37,891 nt of DNA, taken from assembly GCA_017517135.1 (NCBI GenBank), contig JAFXAK010000019.1, forward strand, positions 1 to 37,891. Reading direction: 5' to 3'. Position 1 is the stretch's first letter. The number at the start of each line of letters is the position of its first letter. The position numbers and the translations under genes are program-made. The DNA comes from Clostridia bacterium (GTDB lineage Bacteria; Bacillota; Clostridia; Oscillospirales; Acutalibacteraceae). Below the pieces are notes generated by a model. The model was not told where the DNA came from. It worked only from the letters and a program-made list of their open reading frames with translations, and ran no database searches. Positions 8,872 to 15,205 of the stretch are shown here, one piece after another.

Positions 8872-9083
8872 AATATATAGGAAATTGCTCGCAAAAAGTG
8901 AGCAGTCCGGCTTTATCAAGAAACGCCTTTCCCACAAGAGTGGGGGCAGGGGGTTGATAAATTGTAAGAATTTTTCTTAATATATAGGAAATTGCTCGCA
9001 AAGTGAGCAGTCCGGCTTTATCAAGAAACACCTTTCCCACAAGAGTGGGGGCAGGGGGTTGATAAATAGTAAGAATTTTCTTA
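8869..9083. repeat. Two tandem copies of a ~107-bp G-rich interspersed repeat
   Basis: Copy A (8869-8978) and copy B (8978-9083) are nearly identical: ttaatatatagg, then gctcgc..gtgagc, then tttatcaagaaa, cctttcccac, aagagtgggggcaggggg, ttgataaa and a final taagaatttttctta. The ends (TTTATCAA/TTGATAAA) and the CCCAC/GTGGG core can fold into a hairpin. Copy B ends on the stop codon of the small Cys-rich gene. A third copy is at 16783-16892. Confidence 0.9.
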
Positions 9084-9302
9084 TTCCTTTTCGTATTTTG
9101 CATATAACTGCTTTGCCATAGGGCATTTTCCGCCGTCTTCCTTGTAGCAATACTTTTTCTCATGCTCTCTTTTGGATGCCGAAGAGGGGAACTTAGTGAG
9201 CATACTCGTATTTTTTATGTAGCCCTCGCAACAGATATAGTCAACATTCTCTTTGATGAAAAACGGACACTTGATTAATGCTTCAATAGTTAAATTTGGC
9301 AT
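9081..9302 (-). CDS. Small cysteine-rich protein, putative zinc-binding
   Basis: The start is the ATG at 9302, because AGGAGG lies 8 bases upstream (9310-9315); the product has 73 residues, and an upstream in-frame ATG at 9335 lacks this signal. It contains Cys12 (CPF), Cys24-Cys25, Cys52 and Cys60 (CPMA), a spacing that could hold one zinc ion. It ends in basic helical sequence (KQLYAKYEKE). I recall similar short CP...C...C...CP proteins in clostridial mobile elements but cannot name the family. It is divergent from the XRE regulator, with palindromic operators between them, so it is probably controlled by that regulator. Function unknown. Confidence 0.75.
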   Translation of the reverse strand: MPNLTIEALIKCPFFIKENVDYICCEGYIKNTSMLTKFPSSASKREHEKKYCYKEDGGKCPMAKQLYAKYEKE

Positions 9303-9382
9303 AGTTTTACCTCCTGAGTACCTTTCTTGGGACATTTCATATGTTATAATAACAGTGCAGATGTTTCTGTTGTCTTTAATAA

Positions 9383-9546
9383 TACAGAGTTCTGTAATAC
9401 ATTTCTCCCCAAAAACGGTGATTTTTGAAATATTTTCTCTTTTTTTATTGACTTTTTACAGTATTCTGTATTATAATAAGCCTGCTAAAGAATTTTTTAC
9501 AGATTTCTGTATTGTTTCTATCAATATAATAATACAGATTTATGTA
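9383..9546. promoter_or_regulatory. Four 14-bp palindromic operators, consensus TACAGNNTTCTGTA
   Basis: The sites are TACAGAGTTCTGTA (9383-9396), TACAGTATTCTGTA (9457-9470), TACAGATTTCTGTA (9498-9511) and TACAGATTTATGTA (9533-9546, one arm imperfect). A weaker CAG...CTG pair with wider spacing lies at about 9358-9370. The second site fills the spacer of the regulator's own promoter. The arrangement is typical of autoregulated XRE/CI-like repressors, and the adjacent XRE gene is the obvious ligand. Confidence 0.85.
9448..9477 (+). promoter_or_regulatory. Promoter of the XRE regulator with embedded operator
   Basis: TTGACT (9448-9453) and TATAAT (9472-9477) are separated by 18 bp. The palindrome TACAGTATTCTGTA lies wholly inside the spacer, so binding there should exclude RNA polymerase. 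The leader to ATG 9592 is about 105 bases and holds two more operators. Confidence 0.8.
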
Positions 9547-9591
9547 AATGTCAACCTTTTTAAGGAAAAAAATTCAGAAAATGGGAAAAAT

Positions 9592-9918
9592 ATGGAAACT
9601 TATAAAATAATCAAGGAACTTTGTGACAGCAAAAACATAAAAATGTCGGTATTGGCAGCAAACATCGGAATAAGAAGCTCAGTTTTTTCGGAGCTTAAGA
9701 TGGGAAGAACGAAACAGCTTTCAACCGCAACCTTGCAGAAGATAGCTGCATATTTCGAGGTGCCCTTATCAACGCTTGTTGAAGAGGAGCTGTCAGCCGT
9801 GGAAGAAAAGCAGAACGAGCTTTTCAGAAAAAGAAAGCTGCTTTTTGACCTTTCTCAGAAAGCAAGCGAGGAAGACCTCGACAAAATGATAAAGATTTTC
9901 GGGGCAATTATAGAGTGA
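9592..9918 (+). CDS. XRE-family transcriptional regulator
   Basis: The start is ATG 9592 (METYKIIKEL); the frame is open further upstream but that part crosses the promoter and operators and reads as low-complexity hydrophobic sequence. The 108-residue product has an HTH_3/Cro-CI domain at about residues 3-62 (IIKELCDSKNIKMSVLAANIG...SELKMGRTKQLSTATLQKIAAYF). A C-terminal helical part (EEKQNELFRKRKLLFDL...DKMIKIFGAIIE) is probably for dimerisation. The RBS is weak (GGGA about 6 bases upstream). It likely represses itself and the divergent Cys-rich gene. The stop codon lies inside the left arm of an inverted-repeat element, so the extreme C-terminus may have been altered by that insertion. The downstream ImmA/IrrE-like gene suggests the classic XRE-peptidase switch. 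Confidence 0.88.
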   Translation: METYKIIKELCDSKNIKMSVLAANIGIRSSVFSELKMGRTKQLSTATLQKIAAYFEVPLSTLVEEELSAVEEKQNELFRKRKLLFDLSQKASEEDLDKMIKIFGAIIE

Positions 9919-10134
9919 CGGTAATAATCCGAACCATGCCTGAAATCAAGCCTTTTCAGCGCTTTTCGGTGTTTCGGCTTTGAAAGGCGTCAGCCTTCCT
10001 GCATCCTCAACATCCAAAAATCATCTGAAAAATCTTTGATTTCAGGTCGAAGATTTTTTATCTCGAGAATTTTAATAAAGAAGTGGCGGAAGTCAGCTGA
10101 TAAAAAACACGGTTAGGATTATTACCGTCACTCT
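9912..10134. repeat. 223-bp element with 24-bp inverted terminal repeats (MITE-like or structured RNA)
   Basis: The left arm 9912-9935 (starts AGAGTGACGGTAATAATCC) and the right arm 10111-10134 are complementary at 23 of 24 positions. Inside, CCTGAAATCAA (9939-9949) pairs with TTGATTTCAGG (10036-10046), and AAAATCTT/AAGATTTT forms an inner hairpin near 10030-10060. It sits between the XRE regulator and the ImmA-like gene and has no reading frame. No clear target-site duplication is seen. It could be a non-autonomous transposon or a folded leader of the peptidase gene. Confidence 0.8.
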
Positions 10135-10160
10135 CGGGCGAATAAAGGAGGATTCTTTTA

Positions 10161-10379
10161 TTGGAAAATATTATTATCAGAACAATACCTCTTCCGTCTT
10201 CGGTGAGGGCATTTACCGTAGCCGATGAATCGGGGGATTATAATATTTATATAAACAGCCAGCTGTCCTTTGAACAGCAGCAAAAAAGCTTCCGCCACGA
10301 AACGGTTCATATAGAAAACGGCGATTTTTACAAAGAAATGACCGCAACGGAAATAGAAAGGTCACACAAATTGAGGTAA
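10161..10379 (+). CDS. Mini ImmA/IrrE-type metallopeptidase
   Basis: The start is TTG 10161, placed 8 bases after AAAGGAGGAT (10145-10154). The 72-residue product has YINSQLSFEQQQKSFRHETVH, with an intact HExxH zinc motif (HETVH, residues 46-50) followed by ENGDFY and a Glu-rich TATEIE, the pattern of the ImmA/IrrE core. It is shorter than usual members (about 120 or more residues) and lacks the C-terminal part. In phage and ICE systems, ImmA-type peptidases relieve repression by cleaving the neighbouring XRE repressor; here that partner would be the gene at 9592, now separated by the inverted-repeat element. Function is inferred from family and context. Confidence 0.75.
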   Translation: MENIIIRTIPLPSSVRAFTVADESGDYNIYINSQLSFEQQQKSFRHETVHIENGDFYKEMTATEIERSHKLR

Positions 10380-10389
10380 AAGCGAAAAG

Positions 10390-10545
10390 GTAGCAAACAA
10401 TAAATCGGCTTGCAGACATTTAGATTTGCAGGGAACGCTGACACAGCGTTTGGCATAAGGGAAGAGTAGCTTCCCGTTGTAGTTATTCATTTTTCGCAAG
10501 CAATAAATCGCTTTATAAAGAATGAATTTACTTTGTAACTACCAT
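10390..10545. repeat. Interspersed repeat remnants
   Basis: The stretch holds gcaaacaataaatcggcttgc (as at 16432), a hairpin GGAACGCTG/CAGCGTT (10432-10452) of the palindromic family, a GGGAAG/CTTCCC hairpin (10459-10475) and aataaatcgctttataa..gaatgaattt, which recurs at 37677-37710. It has no gene. Any egsA promoter must lie at its right end, where TATACA and TATAAA strings are seen but no convincing -35 box. Confidence 0.65.
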
Positions 10546-10594
10546 AACGAATACGAAACCGTATACAAATATTTGATATAAATGCGAGGAAAAT

Positions 10595-11848
10595 ATGAGC
10601 AACATACTTGAAATCATAAATTCAATAAAAGGCGAGTGCGCGTGCGGGATGTGTCACGGTACTGCTATTGAGGATATTGTAATCGAATCGGGAGCCGTAA
10701 ACAGAGTTGGTGAGCTTCTTAATAAAAACAATTTTCCCAAAAACATTCTCCTTGTTGCGGACGAAAACACACTCAAAGCGGCAGACGGTATAATCTCAAG
10801 CCTTAGCGATTTCAATGTCACAATGAAAATATACCCCTCTATCCGTGTTGCCGAAATGCACCATGTTGAGGAGTTGGAGGCACTTATAAAGGACAGGGAT
10901 ATAGCGGTTTTGTCGGTGGGTACAGGCTCTGTGAACGATCCGTGCAGACTGGCAACAGCAAGGCAGAAAAAGAAGCTTTGCATCTTCGCAACCGCCCCCT
11001 CAATGGACGGCTTTGCTTCTTATTCCTCTCCCATTGTGAAGGACGGCTTCAAGGAGAGCTATCCCGCGAAAAGTCCCGAGCTTATAATCGGAGACACGAA
11101 AATTTTAGCCGCTGCCCCCACCGAGCTTAAAAGCTCGGGCTTCGGGGATATGATTGCAAAGTATGTGGGACTTGTTGACTGGCAGATATCGCATATCCTG
11201 ACAGGCGAAGCTTACTGCGAAAAGGTAGCGGCACTCACAAGAACAGCCGTGGACGAGCTTATGCTTATGGCAGACAGAGTGTGTTCACGGGACGAATATA
11301 CGGCAGGAAAGATTTTTGAGTCACTTCTGAAAACGGGCATAGGAATGAGCTTTATGCAGAATTCCCGTCCCGCAAGCGGCAGCGAGCATATTGTGGCACA
11401 CCTGATTGAGTGTAAAGAGCTGCCCGAGGGAAAGATACCGAATCTCCACGGAGAGGATGTGGGAGTGTGTACACTCGAAATACTCAGAATTTATAACATC
11501 CTTGCCGAAAAAGAAAAAATCTCTGCCGTAAGAGAAGCAGAGAACTGGGAAGAAATATTCGGTTTTTACGGTGCTATGCGCCCACAGGTGGAAAGAATGA
11601 ACTTTCCCGATAATATCACCGACAAAGTAAACACCGCTGTTTTAGAGGAAAAATGGAAAGAAATCAGACAGATAATAAAATCCGTTCCGTCATATGAGGA
11701 ATGTAAAACCGCAATGGAAAAAGCCGGCTGTAAAACCACGGTAGAGGACATAGAAAAAAGCCGTGAGCTGTTCGATAACTGCGTAAAATACTCTCCGTAT
11801 ATGCGAAGAAGACTTACGCTGTTGAGAATAATAAATATGATCAAATAA
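10595..11848 (+). CDS. egsA: sn-glycerol-1-phosphate dehydrogenase, AraM/EgsA type
   Basis: Reduces dihydroxyacetone phosphate to sn-glycerol 1-phosphate with NAD(P)H in the cytoplasm; in Bacillus the product feeds PcrB-made heptaprenylglyceryl phosphate, an archaeal-type lipid. The 417-residue product has a CxCGxxH start (residues 15-21), the nucleotide-binding GTGSVND (109-115), the substrate loop APSMDGF (134-140), FGDMIAKY (metal ligand Asp185) and later His ligands in SGSEHIVAHL and LHGEDVG, all typical of the iron-alcohol-dehydrogenase superfamily. ATG 10595 follows GAGGA at a good distance. It is a single-gene unit ending in a shared convergent terminator. No pcrB or araB neighbour is in the window, so the sugar-operon alternative for AraM has no support here. 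Confidence 0.87.
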   Translation: MSNILEIINSIKGECACGMCHGTAIEDIVIESGAVNRVGELLNKNNFPKNILLVADENTLKAADGIISSLSDFNVTMKIYPSIRVAEMHHVEELEALIKDRDIAVLSVGTGSVNDPCRLATARQKKKLCIFATAPSMDGFASYSSPIVKDGFKESYPAKSPELIIGDTKILAAAPTELKSSGFGDMIAKYVGLVDWQISHILTGEAYCEKVAALTRTAVDELMLMADRVCSRDEYTAGKIFESLLKTGIGMSFMQNSRPASGSEHIVAHLIECKELPEGKIPNLHGEDVGVCTLEILRIYNILAEKEKISAVREAENWEEIFGFYGAMRPQVERMNFPDNITDKVNTAVLEEKWKEIRQIIKSVPSYEECKTAMEKAGCKTTVEDIEKSRELFDNCVKYSPYMRRRLTLLRIINMIK

Positions 11849-11880
11849 AATTCCGAAGAATGTAAATTGATGTCAAAAAA

Positions 11881-11910
11881 GTTCCGTCCCGATTTTGTAG
11901 GGGACGGAAC
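11881..11910. repeat. Palindromic repeat variant (GTTCCGTCCC hairpin)
   Basis: The 10-bp arms GTTCCGTCCC and GGGACGGAAC pair around a loop containing gattttgtag. The GTAGGGGACGGAAC half is related to the palindromic family elsewhere in the window. It lacks a T-tract on the plus strand. Confidence 0.7.
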
Positions 11911-11918
11911 ATACATAA

Positions 11919-11956
11919 AAACACTCCGAAGCAACCACGCTCCGGAGCTTTATTTA
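11919..11956. terminator. Convergent bidirectional terminator (egsA / lipoprotein)
   Basis: The arms CTCCG (11924-11928) and CGGAG (11943-11947), with an inner AGC..GCT pairing, are flanked by ctttattta on the right and by aaaaac on the left, giving T-rich tails on both strands. The same hairpin in inverse orientation occurs at 18656-18690. Confidence 0.75.
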
Positions 11957-12313
11957 TTATTTGCCGTTCATTGAATTTTTTACTGAGCCTGCAATCTTTT
12001 CGGCTCCGTTTTCTATTTTCTGACCGATTTTTTTGGCTCCGTCTGCTATTGTTTCACCAACATCCTCGGCTGCATCAAGTACGGTTTCGCCTGCCTCTTC
12101 CATACCGTCAAGTATTGTTTCGCCGGCATCCGAGAGGGTTTCCTCGATTATTTTTGTTGTACTTTCGTTTGTCTGAGGCGGTGTTGTTGTGGTTTCACGG
12201 TTGGGTGCGGTGGTTGTATTATTCATATTGTCGTCATTATTGCTTCTGCAGCCTACGAAAAGCAAGCATACAACCGCAATACAGACAGCAATAGCCAAAG
12301 CTGCTTTTTTCAT
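11957..12313 (-). CDS. Lipoprotein with LEA-like 11-residue repeats
   Basis: The 118-residue product starts at ATG 12313, behind GGGAG. Residues 1-22 are a type II signal peptide with lipobox FVGC, so Cys22 should be lipidated and the protein held on the outer face of the membrane. A Thr/Pro/Asn-rich linker runs to about residue 55. Residues 62-116 are five consecutive 11-mers (DAGETILDGME, EAGETVLDAAE, DVGETIADGAK, KIGQKIENGAE, KIAGSVKNSMN). An 11-residue period is the hallmark of amphipathic helices in group 3 LEA proteins and apolipoproteins. The charge shifts from acidic to basic along the repeats. It lies downstream of ypeB on the same strand, 254 bp away. Function unknown; membrane or stress protection is a guess from the repeat. 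Confidence 0.85.
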   Translation of the reverse strand: MKKAALAIAVCIAVVCLLFVGCRSNNDDNMNNTTTAPNRETTTTPPQTNESTTKIIEETLSDAGETILDGMEEAGETVLDAAEDVGETIADGAKKIGQKIENGAEKIAGSVKNSMNGK

Positions 12314-12330
12314 TTTTTCAACTCCCTTCA

Positions 12331-12492
12331 GGCGACTGTTTCACAGTCGCAGTTTTATTCGCCTTGCGGCGAGTGGTATTGCTTCGCAGTTATATTACGC
12401 TTCGCATAGTGTTATTGTGCTTCGCACAGTTTTAAGGCGAATAAAATACCACTATTGCCGTAGACAATAACATCACTGCAAACAAAGTTTGC
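12331..12492. repeat. Cluster of short hairpins upstream of the lipoprotein gene
   Basis: There are perfect small hairpins GCGACTGT/ACAGTCGC (12332-12350), TCGCC/GGCGA (12358-12371) and GCAAAC/GTTTGC (12478-12492), and repeated gcttcgca motifs. TTTTATTCGCCTT (12353-12365) is complementary to AAGGCGAATAAAA (12434-12446), and AGTGGTAT (12372-12379) to ATACCACT (12446-12453). The two pairings interlock rather than nest. The rest of 12314-12567 shows no gene. Confidence 0.75.
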
Positions 12493-12567
12493 GGCATCAC
12501 TTATCATTGGGTATATCAACCCTCTTCTATTGTTTCCCGAACACAAAAAATCATTTGTGGAAATAAT

Positions 12568-13908
12568 TTATCTTGTGAGTGTGCCGTTGTCGGAATAGAG
12601 GAGAATTAAAATGTCGGCTTCCTCGAGAGAAAGCATATCAACATAAATCAACATTTCCTGTCCGTCCGTACCCGCGCACAGAAATTCGTATACATACTTT
12701 TCCTTGCCCGTGTCTGTGGGAATTACCGCTAAGCCCGTGTCTTTTATTTTAAGAGAGGGGGAAATTGCCGCACTTGCTGTCTGTTCATCTGCAGCCGAGG
12801 TCGGGAAAGCTCTTTCTGTATGATTCATAAGATAATCCGTGGCATCCATTGATGTGACCTTGCCGTCAAAAAGGGAAATGCTCACCTTTATAAGGTCGGG
12901 ATAGCAGACAAAATCATTTTCCTCGTATGCGAAATTTATCGTGCATACTCCGTCGGTGGTGTAGTAATAGGTCTCTTCCATATTGTCAAAGCCGATTTTT
13001 TCGAGAAAATCCTCTGCCTTGCTGACGGCTTCCTCTTCGCTTATCTTCGCTTCTCCCACAACTGCATCAGAGAGGATATATACGGGATATCCGCCCTTTT
13101 TGCTGACGGACACATAAACCGTATCACAATAAAAATCATAGGTCGGGATTTCACCGCCGCTTACTCCGTCAGCCACCAAAGCATCCTCGGAGATACCCAA
13201 GATATCGGCGGCGGCTCTCTTTGCCGCGGCATTGGAAAGCTCCTTTTCGTTTTCAAGAAGAGCTGAGACAGAATTTAACTTATTATCAGCATACGGGCCG
13301 TCGTATATGAGCGTGGGATAGTCCGAAAAGGACTGCTCTGCATCACCTACGGCATTTATATAGCTTACCATCTGTTCGCTGCTCTCCTGAGCCGCGTCAA
13401 GTGTGCTGTTAAGCTCATCAAAAGTAAAATAGTTACTGTTGTTAAGCTCGCTCATCAAGTCAAACTGTGTTGACAGACTTGCGGCATATTCCGTGAGATT
13501 ACTGAGGATTTGTCTGTCCTCCTCGCTTATTTCCTCAGCTGCCGCCGCCTTGCGGCTTAAATGTGCCGTATATTCACCTACCTGTGACAAAAACTTATAG
13601 ATGTTATACAGTCCCACCTCGCCCGATTCGAGTGCGGAGAGACTTGTTTTTGCTCCCGAGGCTTCTCTGAGCATTCTGACGGACAGATTGTTAAGCATTG
13701 AACTGCCCGTGGCATACTGAGCCTTCGCAAGGTCGGTTTCTATATTGTCGAGATATTCGCACATCTGCTCCAAAGCTCGCTGACGGGATATTCTCACGAG
13801 TGTTTCATAATTTTTTGCCGTAACCGTCTCGGTAATGCCCCAAATCAGCATAGCTGAAAAAACAGCCGCCGCGAAAGAAATCAAGCGTATTTTCAAACGC
13901 CTTTTCAT
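12568..13908 (-). CDS. ypeB: Spore germination protein YpeB
   Basis: YpeB is the partner and stabiliser of the cortex-lytic transglycosylase SleB in spores. The 446-residue product has an N-terminal membrane anchor (residues about 8-32, RLISFAAAVFSAMLIWGIT), a long helical region (about 35-220) and a C-terminal part with PepSY-like blocks (ISEEEAVSKAEDFLEKIG and VSISLFDGKVTSMDATDYLMNH), the order and length of Bacillus YpeB. ATG 13908 follows AGGTGA. No sleB is adjacent, whereas in bacilli sleB-ypeB form an operon, so SleB must be elsewhere or replaced. A forespore-type promoter may lie upstream. Presence implies a spore former. Confidence 0.87.
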   Translation of the reverse strand: MKRRLKIRLISFAAAVFSAMLIWGITETVTAKNYETLVRISRQRALEQMCEYLDNIETDLAKAQYATGSSMLNNLSVRMLREASGAKTSLSALESGEVGLYNIYKFLSQVGEYTAHLSRKAAAAEEISEEDRQILSNLTEYAASLSTQFDLMSELNNSNYFTFDELNSTLDAAQESSEQMVSYINAVGDAEQSFSDYPTLIYDGPYADNKLNSVSALLENEKELSNAAAKRAAADILGISEDALVADGVSGGEIPTYDFYCDTVYVSVSKKGGYPVYILSDAVVGEAKISEEEAVSKAEDFLEKIGFDNMEETYYYTTDGVCTINFAYEENDFVCYPDLIKVSISLFDGKVTSMDATDYLMNHTERAFPTSAADEQTASAAISPSLKIKDTGLAVIPTDTGKEKYVYEFLCAGTDGQEMLIYVDMLSLEEADILILLYSDNGTLTR

Positions 13909-13937
13909 AAAAAATCACCTGAATAAACATTTTTTTA

Positions 13938-13967
13938 TAGTTTTACTCAAAAAATAAAGGATATTCA
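13938..13967 (-). promoter_or_regulatory. Possible sigma-G-type promoter of ypeB
   Basis: On the minus strand, TGAATA (13962-13967) and AAAACTA (13938-13944) are 17 bp apart, partly matching the forespore consensus (GHATR and CATNHTA; two -10 mismatches). In Bacillus, sleB-ypeB is transcribed by sigma-G. Weak but consistent with the gene. Confidence 0.4.
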
Positions 13968-13980
13968 TAAATTTTTATAT

Positions 13981-14008
13981 TTGCACTTTTATTATTTTTT
14001 AGTATAAT
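13981..14008 (+). promoter_or_regulatory. Sigma-A promoter of the cysteine desulfurase-thiI operon
   Basis: TTGCAC (13981-13986) and TATAAT (14003-14008) are 16 bp apart. The start codon follows about 41 bases later with AAAGG at 14034-14038. Confidence 0.7.
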
Positions 14009-14049
14009 GTAATGAGTGCAATATAATTTCAGCAAAGGTTCTGGTATAA

Positions 14050-15183
14050 ATGGAAATTTATCTTGATAATTCTGCCACGACCAAGGTTTGTCCTGAGGCT
14101 GTACGGGCTGTAACAGACTGTCTTACCGAAAACTACGGAAATCCGTCTGCGGTACATTCAAAGGGAATCAAAGCAAAAATGCTTTTGGATGCTTCGAGGC
14201 AGAAAATTGCCGATGTGCTGTCCTGTGACAGCTCTGAGGTTTACTTCTCCCACAGCGGAACGCTTGCCAACAACACAGCCATTTTCGGTGCGGTTGAGGC
14301 AAAACGCAAAACGGGAAACAGAATTATAACAACCTCCCTTGAGCACCCGAGTGTTTCAAGGTGTATGGATAAGCTTGAAAAGTGCGGCTTTGAGGTGATA
14401 AGACTTGCTCCCTCAGCCAACGGCTCGTTCAGAACAGAGCAGTTAGTCAATACGGTCAATAAAAACACGATACTCATAAGCACTATGCTTGTAAACAACG
14501 AAACGGGTGCAATAAATCCCGTTGAGCTGATTTCCAAGGTCGTGAAAAGAGCAAGCGCTCCTGCGCTTATACACATTGATGCGATTCAGGCATTCGGTAA
14601 AATCCCCGTAAAGCCCGCGCGTATGGGTGTTGACCTTCTGAGCATCAGCGGACACAAGGTACACGCTCCTAAGGGTGTTGGTGCTTTGTATATAAGAAAA
14701 GGAATAAAAATAAAGCCTTTCCTTTCGGGAGGCGGTCAGGAAAACGATATGTTCTCGGGCACAGAGGCTCTTCCTGCAATAGCAGGCTTCGGTGCGGCGG
14801 CTTCGGCTCTTCCCGACCTTAACAGACAGCTCGAACAGACACGCAATCTTAAAAACTTCGCACTCAATGAGCTGTCAAAAATCCCCGCAGTTGAAATAAA
14901 TTCACCGTCGGATGCCTTGCCGTACATACTCAATATTTCGGTTACGGGTATTCCCTCTCAGGTGCTTATAAATTATCTCTCACAGAAAGGAATTTACATT
15001 TCCGCAGGCTCCGCGTGTAAAAAAGGCCACCGCAGCGAGGTGCTGATAGCTATGGGACTTCCCGCAAAACGAATTGACAGCGCCGTGAGAGTGAGTATGT
15101 CGAGATTCACCACACAGGAAGAAATCGCCGTATTCTGCGAAGGAGTAAACGACGCGGTGAAAAATATAAGAACGAAATTATAA
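14050..15183 (+). CDS. Cysteine desulfurase (NifS/IscS family) serving ThiI
   Basis: PLP enzyme that takes sulfur from cysteine as a persulfide. The 377-residue product has the class V aminotransferase signatures: NSATTKVCPEA at the start, His99 (LEHPS), the PLP lysine Lys203 in SGHKVHAPKG, and the catalytic Cys323 in SAGSACKKGH. It lies 22 bp before thiI, so it should be the dedicated sulfur donor for tRNA 4-thiouridine, like NifZ of Bacillus. No iron-sulfur scaffold gene (nifU/iscU) is adjacent, which argues against a main Fe-S role. The start follows AAAGG at a somewhat long spacing. Confidence 0.92.
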   Translation: MEIYLDNSATTKVCPEAVRAVTDCLTENYGNPSAVHSKGIKAKMLLDASRQKIADVLSCDSSEVYFSHSGTLANNTAIFGAVEAKRKTGNRIITTSLEHPSVSRCMDKLEKCGFEVIRLAPSANGSFRTEQLVNTVNKNTILISTMLVNNETGAINPVELISKVVKRASAPALIHIDAIQAFGKIPVKPARMGVDLLSISGHKVHAPKGVGALYIRKGIKIKPFLSGGGQENDMFSGTEALPAIAGFGAAASALPDLNRQLEQTRNLKNFALNELSKIPAVEINSPSDALPYILNISVTGIPSQVLINYLSQKGIYISAGSACKKGHRSEVLIAMGLPAKRIDSAVRVSMSRFTTQEEIAVFCEGVNDAVKNIRTKL

Positions 15184-15205
15184 TTAAAATAAAGGATAAA
15201 CAAAA

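Noticed and set aside
9253-9591. Upstream extension of the XRE gene with hydrophobic sequence
   Set aside because: It runs through the operators and the -35/-10 boxes and overlaps the start of the divergent gene; the XRE domain begins right after ATG 9592.
9912-10134. tRNA or known riboswitch inside the inverted-repeat element
   Set aside because: No cloverleaf, no CCA end and no riboswitch core I recognise; only nested arms are visible.
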